NCBI GenBank assembly: GCA_015296085.1 | Contig: DVDT01000031.1 | Span: 124,001-188,000 of the forward strand | DNA length: 64,000 nt | Direction: 5' to 3' | Source of the DNA: Trichormus sp. M33_DOE_039 | GTDB taxonomy: Bacteria > Cyanobacteriota > Cyanobacteriia > Cyanobacteriales > Nostocaceae | The notes under the pieces: generated by a model | What the model was told of the DNA's origin: nothing | The model's database searches: none | What the model saw: only the letters and a program-made list of their open reading frames with translations | Made by a program: the position numbers and the translations under genes | Shown: in pieces, positions 54,937 to 63,373 of the stretch | Layout: each line of letters starts with the position of its first letter | Numbering within the stretch: the stretch's first letter is position 1

Positions 54937-55683
54937 CTAGGCGGAAAGCAAACCTTTGATCATCTGAGCTAGTTGTTCAAAGCTTTCCTGAAAACTAGAT
55001 AATTCAATGTAGTGTACTATACCAGATTTAGCTAATTCTATAGCTCGCTGATCAGAACTTTCTCCATGTAAGGCATTTGCCAGTATATCTGCGGTTCTAC
55101 CACTACCAGCCAATACAATCACTAGCCTTTCTGCATTCACATTCTGTAAAGCATCCTGAAAAGTAATCTCACCACCATTAATCAATATAGTTAACGAAGG
55201 CGCGCCATTAGCCAAGACAGTTGCTAATGCAGCTAACCAGGGAGATTCATCACCCCAATTGCTACCAGGAACTAACACAAAATAATTATGGTTTGGTTCT
55301 AGAGGAGTGGAATCAGCAGGTGGTTCTAAACAATTAGGTAGAGCAACTTTACTTGCAGGTGCGACACCAATCAAAGCAAATTTAGCTCCTATTTCGGTAC
55401 GCGCCTCACCCATCAAGCGCATCACTCCCGCATCAGTACCCCCATCCACAACATAAGCACCCAAATTTTCAGCTATGGGTGCTAAAACTTCCATAAACAA
55501 GCGTTGAATTTGCAGAAAATCTGCTGCACACATCTTACTCGCACCCCCTACGATTACTAAAGTAGGACGCGCCATCTGCAAACCCATTGTTGCTACAGCC
55601 TGGGGTAATTCTGTTATTTGTTGCACCTGAATAGCAGATGCTATTTGTCCTGTATTAAAGCTAAGTTGCAAAAGTTTTTCCAT
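54937..55683 (-). CDS. SLOG-domain (TRPM-like LSDAT) nucleotide-sensor protein
   Basis: This 248-residue Rossmann-like protein resembles the SLOG/LSDAT domain also found at the N-terminus of TRPM channels. Seen are the phosphate-binding-type LVIVGGASKM near residue 41, VVDGGTDAGVM near 82-92, LVPGSNWGDESPWL near 140, ILINGGEITFQDAL and VIVLAGSGRTADILA near 190. Such domains bind nucleotide-derived ligands such as ADP-ribose or related molecules. The paired downstream gene encodes a SLATT membrane protein, so this is the likely sensor of a two-gene system. Upstream lies a small hairpin repeat. The specific ligand is unknown. Confidence 0.78.
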   Translation of the reverse strand: MEKLLQLSFNTGQIASAIQVQQITELPQAVATMGLQMARPTLVIVGGASKMCAADFLQIQRLFMEVLAPIAENLGAYVVDGGTDAGVMRLMGEARTEIGAKFALIGVAPASKVALPNCLEPPADSTPLEPNHNYFVLVPGSNWGDESPWLAALATVLANGAPSLTILINGGEITFQDALQNVNAERLVIVLAGSGRTADILANALHGESSDQRAIELAKSGIVHYIELSSFQESFEQLAQMIKGLLSA

Positions 55684-55710
55684 AACGGTATTTTTGACGG
55701 TTGGTCGTCA

Positions 55711-55760
55711 GCACTTTAGTGCCTAGAAACATTAGGACTAAAGTCCTTACTACGAACTTT
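55711..55760. repeat. Dispersed hairpin repeat (GCACTTTAGTGC / AGGACTAAAGTCCT)
   Basis: Two short palindromes, at 55711-55722 and 55734-55747, followed by TACTACGAACTTT. This is a familiar Nostocales intergenic element; a partial relative occurs after sufB at about 63318-63352. Confidence 0.75.
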
Positions 55761-55825
55761 AACCCCAGTTCCCACCCCCAAATGAATGGTAGTGTATGTA
55801 ATGAAACTGTGTAACTAATGTATTC

Positions 55826-56728
55826 ATGACTGCTGCTGTTCTGCTAGAAAACGTCTACAAGTTTTACAATCAAATTCCTGTAGTTAATGATTTATCTTTT
55901 ACCATCGAAACGGGAGAAATCTTTGCGCTCCTCGGCCCTAACGGCGCGGGAAAATCAACCACAATTCGGATGTTGACTACATTAACAAAACCATCCCAAG
56001 GGCGGGTAGAGGTAGCTGGGTGTGATGTGATGCGTCATCCCATGCAAGCTAAACAGAATATTGGTGTGGTATTGCAGTCAATCAGCGTCGATGGACAGTT
56101 AACTGTCTGGGAAAATATGGAACTGTACGGTAGATTACGCCATATTGCTAACCCTCAAAGACAGCTATTAATTAATCAATGGCTGGAGTATGTAGAACTA
56201 GCAAATAGACGCGACAGTTTGGTAAAAACTTTGTCTGGGGGAATGAAACGACGGTTGCAAATAGCTAGAGCTTTGTTACATCAGCCACAAATTTTGTTTT
56301 TAGATGAACCCACAGTTGGTCTAGACCCCCAGACTAGACGGCGACTGTGGGAGATGATTCGAGATTTAAATAAACAAGGGATGACTATACTGCTGACAAC
56401 TCATTATATGGATGAGGTGGAATTTTTATGTGATGCTTTTGGCTCGACTCAGCCTGGACGTATCGGCATTATGGATAGTGGAAAACTGATTTCTTTAGGT
56501 ACTTTACAACAGTTGCGTTCGGTTCACGGTGAAGGTTTGGTGATGAAGCAATTGGATGTTAGCGCATCTGGAGAAGATAGTGCGCGGCGTTGGGAATATT
56601 TATTTTTCCCTTCTCTTGCAGAAGCAAACAGTTATTTGAATCAACAGACAGATAAAACTGGTATGATGGTGCGTCCTTCTAATTTAGAAGATATTTTTGT
56701 CGAACTCACAGGACGACAATTAGAGTGA
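55826..56728 (+). CDS. ABC transporter ATP-binding protein (DrrA-type)
   Basis: This 300-residue ATPase belongs to the ABC-2 exporter class. Motifs: Walker A LGPNGAGKSTTIRML near residue 40, Q-loop VLQS, signature LSGGMKRRLQIARAL near 140, Walker B ILFLDEPTVGLDP, and the H-loop His in LLTTHYMDE. The C-terminal extension after residue 230 is that of DrrA/CcmA-type subunits. No permease gene is adjacent: the next gene is convergent and only 3 bp away. Its substrate is unknown, and it is about 10 kb from the lipopeptide cluster, so there is no basis to assign it to lipopeptide export. Confidence 0.92.
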   Translation: MTAAVLLENVYKFYNQIPVVNDLSFTIETGEIFALLGPNGAGKSTTIRMLTTLTKPSQGRVEVAGCDVMRHPMQAKQNIGVVLQSISVDGQLTVWENMELYGRLRHIANPQRQLLINQWLEYVELANRRDSLVKTLSGGMKRRLQIARALLHQPQILFLDEPTVGLDPQTRRRLWEMIRDLNKQGMTILLTTHYMDEVEFLCDAFGSTQPGRIGIMDSGKLISLGTLQQLRSVHGEGLVMKQLDVSASGEDSARRWEYLFFPSLAEANSYLNQQTDKTGMMVRPSNLEDIFVELTGRQLE

Positions 56729-56731
56729 TGT

Positions 56732-57454
56732 TTAACCTCCTAATTCCTGCAACATAGCTTCTACTCTAGCTACACCATCAGAATCATTGCGTCGCCTATA
56801 TAAGTCACGCGCTTTTTGGAGTAAGTTGCTGGCTTGTTTGGTTTGTCGGCGTTGTTTGTACATAACAGCCATAAATTCATAGGTTTGAGCATAGTTTCTA
56901 TCTATGTTAATTGCTTGCTCAAAAGCCCAGTTAGCTGCTGTGTAATCTCCCATGCGTGATTGGGTCACACCTAAACCGATATAAGCGTTAATATTGTTTC
57001 TGTTGAGTTGTATGGCGCGGCGATAAGCTTCCTTTGCGCCGGGAGTATCACCCATATTACCTTTGATGTAACCGACAGCGTAGTAAAAATCACTGTTGTT
57101 GGAGTCGATCGCGATCGCTCGACGGTATGATGCTAGTGCTGCTTGCAAATTTCCTTGTTGAGCATAGAGGTAGCCGATCCCCGAATGGATTTTAGCATTG
57201 CGTTTGTCTATGGCTGCCGCTCGTTGATAAACCGCGATCGCCCCATTGTAATCACCCGCATCTACTAGCCGTTTTCCTTCTTCTAAAAGCTGCTTTAATT
57301 CTGCTCTATTAGCCTGCGCTACAAAAGTTTGCGCCTGTGCTACCGAGGGAATACTAACAGTACCACACCCCAACAACAAGATTCCAACTATAAGTGATAT
57401 GCGTTTGTACACAGTAAAATCCCCCAAATTATAGTGAACTTTTTTCTTGTTCAT
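56732..57454 (-). CDS. Secreted TPR-repeat protein
   Basis: This 240-residue protein has a hydrophobic leader and about five tetratricopeptide repeats (units such as GDYNGAIAVYQRAAAIDKRN, GNLQAALASYRRAIAIDSNN and DTPGAKEAYRRAIQLN). The leader ISLIVGILLLGCGTVSIPSVAQA could be cut by signal peptidase I after AQA; a LLGC lipobox lies in it too, so a lipoprotein is an alternative. An in-frame GTG 14 codons in would give a more usual short signal-peptide N-region than the ATG at 57454. TPR proteins bind partners, so no function is assigned. The gene is convergent with the ABC ATPase gene, 3 bp apart. Confidence 0.85.
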   Translation of the reverse strand: MNKKKVHYNLGDFTVYKRISLIVGILLLGCGTVSIPSVAQAQTFVAQANRAELKQLLEEGKRLVDAGDYNGAIAVYQRAAAIDKRNAKIHSGIGYLYAQQGNLQAALASYRRAIAIDSNNSDFYYAVGYIKGNMGDTPGAKEAYRRAIQLNRNNINAYIGLGVTQSRMGDYTAANWAFEQAINIDRNYAQTYEFMAVMYKQRRQTKQASNLLQKARDLYRRRNDSDGVARVEAMLQELGG

Positions 57455-57923
57455 TAAAACAAAAAATTTACTTTTTGAAAACTGTATTTGTCTGCCTTCA
57501 CAAAATATTAATAATCAGTATATTACCTAGCAAGGATAAATGTCAAAAATCCAGAGATTTTACTTAGTTAAAATATTAAAATACATCCATTCAATATACT
57601 GTATAAATAAATTCAAATATACTAATTAATTCAGCTTTGCTAATCCGTATTTTATCTGCTAAAAAAGAGATATAAATCATCTGTAAGCTTTACCAAGACA
57701 GTGTTAATGATTAATTAAATGATATGCTACCACTTACTCATCATTCCATGATAGGTCGAATTTATATTTTGATTGTTCCCAAATTTCTCATACTTTTGTA
57801 GATATTTTTTAGCTAAAATTCGCCTAAATAGTTAGAAGTGACTAAAGTTACAGTGTGTTAATCTAAAAGCACTGTTAGTAATAATACATAAGCACGAGTC
57901 AATATGCCATATATGAGGATTCA
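57455..57923. other. AT-rich divergent intergenic region
   Basis: About 470 bp of very AT-rich DNA with promoters for the TPR gene (minus) and the YbjQ gene (plus). No gene, RNA or known operator recognised. Confidence 0.45.
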
Positions 57924-58253
57924 ATGATGATTTTGACTACCACTGATGTGATCCAAGGCGGAGTAATCGAAGCATATTTAGGTATTGTGACGGCAGAGGT
58001 TGTTTATGGAAGTAATTTCCTCCGGGATTTTTTAGCTAGCATTAGGGATGTCATTGGCGGACGTACCGGTAGCTATGAACGTCTATTTGAGCAAGGTCAA
58101 AAAAAAGCTATAGAAGAGTTGGAACAACGAGCTTTGCGTTTAGGTGCTAACGCTGTCATTGGCATTGAAATTGACACTGGTACGATTAATGTTGACCAGT
58201 CTGGAGTGTTATTACTTATCACTGCCACAGGTACGGCGGTAAAATTACGCTAG
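57924..58253 (+). CDS. YbjQ/UPF0145-family protein
   Basis: This 109-residue protein has the full YbjQ pattern: an N-terminal TTTDVIQGGVIEAYLGIVTAE, a Gly-rich loop DVIGGRTGSYERLF, a helix of charged residues and the C-terminal ANAVIGIEIDT with a final strand region. Family members form pentamers and are of uncertain role, sometimes linked to metal binding. Length is typical. A GAGGA ribosome binding site precedes the first ATG. It is a single gene. Confidence 0.9.
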   Translation: MMILTTTDVIQGGVIEAYLGIVTAEVVYGSNFLRDFLASIRDVIGGRTGSYERLFEQGQKKAIEELEQRALRLGANAVIGIEIDTGTINVDQSGVLLLITATGTAVKLR

Positions 58254-58946
58254 CCAATAGACTTCTTACACGATTCATGATTTTTGTGTTCTCCTTTGAC
58301 CGAGATAAAAAACATTTAGGCAAGAAGTCTAATAAACAATAGGAGCGTATGGGACGTAAAAAGGTAAAAAGCAAAATCCTTCAATCTTGTACCTTTTTAC
58401 TTCATTTATGCTCACTATCTTATTGCTTAAACAAACTATTAAAAATCAAAGCAGGCTTTGAAGTAACTTCTATTTGATTTTTGAAAAAATTCAGTAAACT
58501 TCTACTTTTCTGTTTCCTATTTCCTAACCATGCAATTAATTACTCCAAATTAAATCGAATTACTATATGTATTTCTGAGGTTATAGTTTGTGAATTATTT
58601 GATAAGTATAAAAACACTAGTTAGTATTATCTATTACCAATCATAAAATATCGTATTTTAAATTAATGATATATTCTTAATAAGTCTGTGATGTTTACAG
58701 TATTATCAAAGATAATTAATTATAAAAACAACTTATAATCACTGTATAGACTTAAATTTAGCAATAATAAAACTTATCCACAGCAATATAGATACTTGTT
58801 TCTTAATACTAGCGGTAGAGTTAATAACTCTTTCTGATGATAGATATTAAAATTGAAAATTAACCATTTAATATTTAAACGTAAGCATAAAAATAACTAA
58901 CTTGAAAATACTTTGCTCAATCAAATAGCAAGGGAGAATGTAAATT
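58254..58946. other. Intergenic region with inverted repeat
   Basis: About 690 bp of AT-rich DNA. The inverted repeat GTAAAAAGGTA (58356-58366) / TACCTTTTTAC (58390-58400) has a 23-nt loop and may end the YbjQ message. The rest shows no gene or recognised RNA; the next gene's ribosome binding site AGGGAG is at its right end. Confidence 0.55.
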
Positions 58947-59588
58947 ATGTCATACATAAATCGAGTAGGTGACGACGTTGTTCAGCCTGATCCTGGGGTA
59001 ATTGCTAGTAGAGTTGGTGATTACCATGACCGTGTACGTTGGGGGCCGATCATTTCCGGTGTGTTAGTTGCTTTAGCTACACAGTTAATTTTAAGTTCCT
59101 TATTTGCAGCCATAGGGGCCGGTACAATTGCAGGTTCAGGTGCGCCTAGAAGTATCACACCCGGAGTTGCCAGTAACATAGGTATTTGGTCAACTATTGC
59201 TTTATTAATTTCTCTATTTGTTGGGGGTTGGGTGACAAGTCGCGCTTGTGGCCCCATGAACCGTAATACAGCCCTTCTCAATGGAGCAATTCTCTGGGCG
59301 ACTACTTTAGCATTGAGTTCTTGGCTATTAGCAAGCGGTGTATCTGGTGCTTTTGGTATTGCTGCTAGTAATGCTGGGGAAGTTATCAATCAAGTTCAAC
59401 AACCAGGAGCAGCTGTTCCACAAAACGTCCCTCAATTGACTCCTGAACAAACTCGTGATATTGCTGCTGCTACTTCTAGAGGCTTGTGGTGGTTTGTCTT
59501 CGGTTCTTTGTTAGGTTTAGCAGCAGCCTTAATGGGCGCAGCTGTAGGAGTCCGCAGCCCTCGAACCAATGGCTATCATAATACTTAA
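58947..59588 (+). CDS. Integral membrane protein, unknown function
   Basis: This 213-residue protein has four likely transmembrane helices (about residues 32-56, 75-96, 105-130 and 178-200) rich in Ala, Gly, Leu and Ser. A polar N-terminus ends in DYHDRVRWGPIISGVL, a common opening of a cyanobacterial membrane family that I cannot name further. A loop of about 35 residues (QVQQPGAAVPQNVPQ...) separates the last two helices. An AGGGAG ribosome binding site fixes the start. No partner gene is adjacent. Confidence 0.8.
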   Translation: MSYINRVGDDVVQPDPGVIASRVGDYHDRVRWGPIISGVLVALATQLILSSLFAAIGAGTIAGSGAPRSITPGVASNIGIWSTIALLISLFVGGWVTSRACGPMNRNTALLNGAILWATTLALSSWLLASGVSGAFGIAASNAGEVINQVQQPGAAVPQNVPQLTPEQTRDIAAATSRGLWWFVFGSLLGLAAALMGAAVGVRSPRTNGYHNT

Positions 59589-59720
59589 CAACTACAAACA
59601 AATAAAATAACCAAAATTTTTACTCGTTACTAGGTACTAAGTAGTAACGAGCTTTTACTATCTCTAATTACACCGACGGTAGTATTGTTGATTGTCTGGA
59701 AAAATATATCTCTAAATTAT

Positions 59721-60176
59721 TTAATTTCGTTGAAATTTTCCCATTAATTCTGCTGTCGCTAATATGTGGTTTTCCATCGCTGCTAAAAGTTGTTTTTTAC
59801 TGCAACCTGGAGCTAAAGCTAATTGTCGATCCAAAGCATAAAGTTTAAAAAAGTAGCGATGAGTGCCTTTAGGTGGACAAGGGCCACCATAACCTAAATT
59901 GCCAAAGTCATTTTTACCCTGCACTCCTCCATTGGGAAGAGTTTTTGCAGATGCAATTTGTTCTGGTAATTGTTTTAAGTTGGCGGGAATATTGTAAATA
60001 ACCCAATGCACAAACGTACCTATTGGAGCATCAGGATCATCAACAATCAAGGCTAGGCTAATTGCTTGACTTGGGACTTCATCCCAATTTAAGGGGGGAG
60101 AAATATCTAGACCATCACAAGTATATTGAACAGGAATGAAGCTGTTCGCATCAAAGGCACTACTCTGCAATTTCAT
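59721..60176 (-). CDS. YbhB/YbcL-family PEBP-like protein
   Basis: This 151-residue protein is of the Raf-kinase-inhibitor-like (PEBP) family. Markers are FIPVQYTCDGLDISPPLNW, IVDDPDAP near residue 45, FVHWVIYNIP and the C-terminal GPCPPKGTHRYFFKLYALD, which together line the small anion-binding pocket. The ATG at 60176 is chosen because GGAGGTGA lies just before it; a TTG at 60191 would put this ribosome binding site inside the gene. Physiological role in bacteria is unclear. Single gene. Confidence 0.92.
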   Translation of the reverse strand: MKLQSSAFDANSFIPVQYTCDGLDISPPLNWDEVPSQAISLALIVDDPDAPIGTFVHWVIYNIPANLKQLPEQIASAKTLPNGGVQGKNDFGNLGYGGPCPPKGTHRYFFKLYALDRQLALAPGCSKKQLLAAMENHILATAELMGKFQRN

Positions 60177-60584
60177 GCTGCTCACCTCCAAAGTTCATAG
60201 ACTCTTTTTAGTAAGTCCGAGGTTGTTTTGATTCTCAATCTTACTGCAACTACATAGAAATAATCCTGCTAAAAAGAGGTATTTAATGGCAATATTGAGA
60301 AATAAATTTCTCCTCAAGATGCCTTATGCCAAAAGAGTTATTGAGGTTATTGATGGGCAAATTTGATATAGTTCAAGTTAGAAATTGAGAGATTGAGTTA
60401 TTTAAATTTTCAATCAAAAGTATTGATAGACACACATAGATTTTACGTTTTCAGATTTACGTAAAATCACGAAAATTTATTAATTCTAATTATAACCAGC
60501 AAAAATTTTAAAATTATAGGTAATGTGATTTGGTTTACCCACAGTATTTTATTGATTATTTGTCCCTAGCGATCGCTCAAAATT
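60177..60584. other. Intergenic region
   Basis: About 400 bp of AT-rich DNA with a HIP1 octamer near 60570. No gene, RNA or terminator hairpin recognised. Confidence 0.45.
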
Positions 60585-60845
60585 TTACCACTTCAAATAA
60601 GCAGCTTCTATTCCTTCTTCTCTTCTGACTTTCCCATCTTGTTCAAACCAAGCAACTACCTGCTGTGCTGTTAAATCTTCAATCGCTACACCATATTCTT
60701 GAGCGATGTGTTTTAAAAGTTTCAGAGAAGAAATTGTTAATCTTGTTAAAAATTTTTCTGGAGAAGATAACAGAGCTGCATCTACTTTAGCTGACTCTTC
60801 TAAGGTGAGAAATTGAGTTGATGGTTGTTGTGATGGTAAATCCAT
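60585..60845 (-). CDS. Small hypothetical protein
   Basis: No family recognised. The ATG at 60845 gives 86 residues; a TTG at 60863 would add six. Neither has a clear ribosome binding site. The sequence is mainly helical, with a central LTRLTISSLKLLKHIAQEYGVAIEDLTAQQVVAWF that looks like a small helix-turn-helix-like or coiled fold, and it ends in AYLKW. It is downstream of nothing on its strand except sufR, about 130 bp away, so it could share sufR's message. Confidence 0.6.
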   Translation of the reverse strand: MDLPSQQPSTQFLTLEESAKVDAALLSSPEKFLTRLTISSLKLLKHIAQEYGVAIEDLTAQQVVAWFEQDGKVRREEGIEAAYLKW

Positions 60846-60977
60846 AAACAATTCAAAATTCAAAAAGCGTACTAGTTAGCTTGGTGTAATATTAGCGAGA
60901 ATTGGTAAAGGGTTTTACCAATTGGCTATGATTGATGACCTAAACTGAATATGACAAGCAATTTACATATTTTATTA

Positions 60978-61646
60978 TTATTTGCGAGCTTGCACTAGAT
61001 AGCCGCAACGATGTTCGCCGTTGATTAGCCAATGAGTACGCTCAACTGTACAGTCTGGCAGAACAGCCGCAAACATTTCTAGTTCATGTCCGCAAATACT
61101 GGGGAATGACTCCGCCACATTAGAAATTGCACAGTTATGTTCCATGAAAATAAACCGTTCCTCCTCTGTTGAGTCAGGGGAATCTACAGGGTGATATTCC
61201 GCCATGAAACCTTCAGCTTTTCGCAGTGCGACTAAATTCGCTACCCGTTCTTCCAACGCACCGTTACCGACGCGATCGCGATATTCTTGGGCTTTGCGTT
61301 CCCACTGTTTTTGTAAAATCGACTTGAATTGGTCTTGCCCTACCGTTGCGGCTAAAGTATCAAGCAGCGAAACGGCAAAATCACCGTGGCGATCGCTGGC
61401 TGTTTTATGGAGGCGATCGCGTCCTTGGCGACTCAATTCATAGACGTGTTGCGGTCGCCCCATCCCCGCTTGCACCGTGGTGGAATAGACAATTAGCTCC
61501 TCCATCTCCAAATCTTTGAGATGACGACGAATCGCTTGGGGACTAACATCTAAAATTTCCGCCAAGTCAAGGGCTGTTGCTTGGGAATGCTTGAGGAGAT
61601 ACTCTAGGATCTCTTGCTTTGTTGAGGACTGTTGAGTAGTCGCCAT
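60978..61646 (-). CDS. sufR: SufR, iron-sulfur-cluster-binding repressor of suf
   Basis: This 222-residue regulator has an N-terminal winged helix (about 8-70: TALDLAEILDVSPQAIRRHLKDLE) and a C-terminal Cys set spaced C-X12-C-X13-C-X14-C (first Cys near 172, last near 214). This spacing is that of cyanobacterial SufR, where the Cys residues bind an iron-sulfur cluster. It is divergent from sufB, with two CAAC-N6-GTTG operators in the 227-bp gap, so it most likely represses sufBCDS when clusters are abundant and its own gene too. All motifs look intact. Confidence 0.96.
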   Translation of the reverse strand: MATTQQSSTKQEILEYLLKHSQATALDLAEILDVSPQAIRRHLKDLEMEELIVYSTTVQAGMGRPQHVYELSRQGRDRLHKTASDRHGDFAVSLLDTLAATVGQDQFKSILQKQWERKAQEYRDRVGNGALEERVANLVALRKAEGFMAEYHPVDSPDSTEEERFIFMEHNCAISNVAESFPSICGHELEMFAAVLPDCTVERTHWLINGEHRCGYLVQARK

Positions 61647-61684
61647 CTTAGTCCAAAAAATTTTTTGAGAAAATTTGACTTTGA

Positions 61685-61698
61685 CAACATTGTTGTTG
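61685..61698. promoter_or_regulatory. SufR operator 1
   Basis: Perfect CAAC-ATTGTT-GTTG inverted repeat, matching the known cyanobacterial SufR site CAAC-N6-GTTG, in the sufR/sufB gap. Confidence 0.85.
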
Positions 61699-61729
61699 TT
61701 AATCTAGCGTAAAATGAAATTACATTAAA

Positions 61730-61743
61730 CAACATGATTGTTG
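61730..61743. promoter_or_regulatory. SufR operator 2
   Basis: Perfect CAAC-ATGATT-GTTG inverted repeat, centred 45 bp from operator 1. Confidence 0.85.
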
Positions 61744-61873
61744 TTTTAGTCTATATCCTTATTGTAACAGTCGTCTAACTACTAGGTTAGACAAAGTGGG
61801 AGCAAAGCAACTCTAACCCGTCTCCCATCCTTAAAGAGAACCACTACTTCCTGAACACAAGAGACCACTAGCG

Positions 61874-63313
61874 ATGAGTGCTACTGTCAAAACCTTAGTC
61901 AACCAGCCCTACAAGTACGGTTTCGTCACTGACATTGAAACCGACACGATTCCGCGTGGACTAAACGAGGACGTGATTCGCTTGATCTCCGCGAAAAAAA
62001 ATGAACCGGAGTTCATGTTGGAATTTCGTCTCAGAGCTTACCGCCAGTGGCTAAAAATGACTGAGCCAACTTGGCCGAGCGTCACCTATCCACCTATTGA
62101 TTATCAGGATATCATCTATTATTCTGCGCCTAAGCAAAAGAAAGAAAAACTCAACAGCTTAGAAGAGGTAGATCCCACTCTCCTAGAAACTTTCGAGAAG
62201 CTAGGTATTCCCCTATCTGAGCAGAAGCGATTGGCAAACGTCGCTGTAGATGCGATTTTCGATAGCGTTTCTGTCGCCACCACCTTCAAAGAAAAACTCG
62301 CCAAAGACGGCGTAATCTTCTGCTCCATTTCCGAAGCTCTGCAAGAACACCCAGAACTGATCAAAAAATATCTGGGTAGCGTTGTTCCCATTGCTGACAA
62401 CTACTTCGCCGCCCTCAATGCAGCAGTATTTAGCGATGGTTCTTTTGTCTATATTCCCAAAGGCGTAAAATGCCCGATGGAACTGTCTACCTACTTCCGC
62501 ATCAACTCCGGTGATACGGGACAATTTGAGCGGACTTTGATTGTCGCTGAAGAAGGTAGCTACGTTTCCTACTTAGAAGGCTGCACTGCGCCGATGTATG
62601 ATAGCAACCAACTACATGCGGCGGTAGTTGAACTCGTCGCCCTTGATAACGCTGAGATTAAATACTCCACCGTACAGAACTGGTACGCCGGTGATGCTAA
62701 CGGTAAAGGTGGGATTTACAATTTCGTTACCAAGCGCGGTTTGTGTCAAGGCGTAAACTCCAAAATTTCCTGGACACAAGTCGAAACCGGTTCAGCAATT
62801 ACTTGGAAGTATCCTAGCTGTGTGTTAGTCGGTGATAACTCCGTCGGTGAATTCTACTCGGTGGCGTTAACTAATAATATGCAGCAAGCCGACACTGGAA
62901 CGAAAATGATCCACATCGGTAAGAATACCCGCAGCACAATTATTTCTAAAGGGATTTCCGCAGGTAAATCTAGTAATAGTTACCGGGGTTTAGTGAAAAT
63001 TCATCCCAAGGCTGAAGGCGCACGCAACTATTCCCAGTGTGACTCGATGCTAATTGGGGATAATGCTCACGCTAACACCTTCCCCTATATTCAAGTGCAG
63101 AATCACACCGGGAAAGTAGAACACGAAGCATCTACTTCCAAGATTGGGGAAGATCAGTTATTTTACTTTGCTCAACGAGGCATTTCAGCGGAAGACGCGA
63201 TTTCAATGATGATTAGTGGCTTCTGTAAGGATGTCTTTAATCAGCTGCCAATGGAATTTGCGGTGGAAGCTGATAAGTTATTGAGCCTGAAACTAGAAAA
63301 TAGCGTGGGTTAA
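61874..63313 (+). CDS. sufB: SufB, Fe-S cluster scaffold protein
   Basis: This 479-residue protein is the SufB subunit of the SufBCD scaffold that assembles iron-sulfur clusters, the main such pathway in cyanobacteria and plastids. It shows the SufB core: [11 protein letters not shown]-like [20 protein letters not shown] near residue 195, [20 protein letters not shown] near 238, VQNWYAGD, and the C-terminal [15 protein letters not shown]. Length is typical of the cyanobacterial form and no intein is present. It is expressed under SufR control and followed by sufC after 60 nt. Confidence 0.97.
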   Translation: MSATVKTLVNQPYKYGFVTDIETDTIPRGLNEDVIRLISAKKNEPEFMLEFRLRAYRQWLKMTEPTWPSVTYPPIDYQDIIYYSAPKQKKEKLNSLEEVDPTLLETFEKLGIPLSEQKRLANVAVDAIFDSVSVATTFKEKLAKDGVIFCSISEALQEHPELIKKYLGSVVPIADNYFAALNAAVFSDGSFVYIPKGVKCPMELSTYFRINSGDTGQFERTLIVAEEGSYVSYLEGCTAPMYDSNQLHAAVVELVALDNAEIKYSTVQNWYAGDANGKGGIYNFVTKRGLCQGVNSKISWTQVETGSAITWKYPSCVLVGDNSVGEFYSVALTNNMQQADTGTKMIHIGKNTRSTIISKGISAGKSSNSYRGLVKIHPKAEGARNYSQCDSMLIGDNAHANTFPYIQVQNHTGKVEHEASTSKIGEDQLFYFAQRGISAEDAISMMISGFCKDVFNQLPMEFAVEADKLLSLKLENSVG

Positions 63314-63317
63314 GGCT

Positions 63318-63352
63318 TGTAGTAAGCACTTTACCGAAATTACTACGAACCA
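63318..63352. repeat. Partial dispersed repeat between sufB and sufC
   Basis: GTAGTAAGCACTTTACCGA and TACTACGAAC match in part the repeat near 55711. The remainder of the 60-nt gap holds the sufC ribosome binding site AGAGAGAG. Confidence 0.5.
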
Positions 63353-63373
63353 AAGAATTAAAAGAGAGAGAAC

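Noticed and set aside
55826-56728. ABC ATPase as the lipopeptide exporter
   Set aside because: It is about 10 kb from the cluster, has no permease beside it, and unrelated housekeeping genes lie between.
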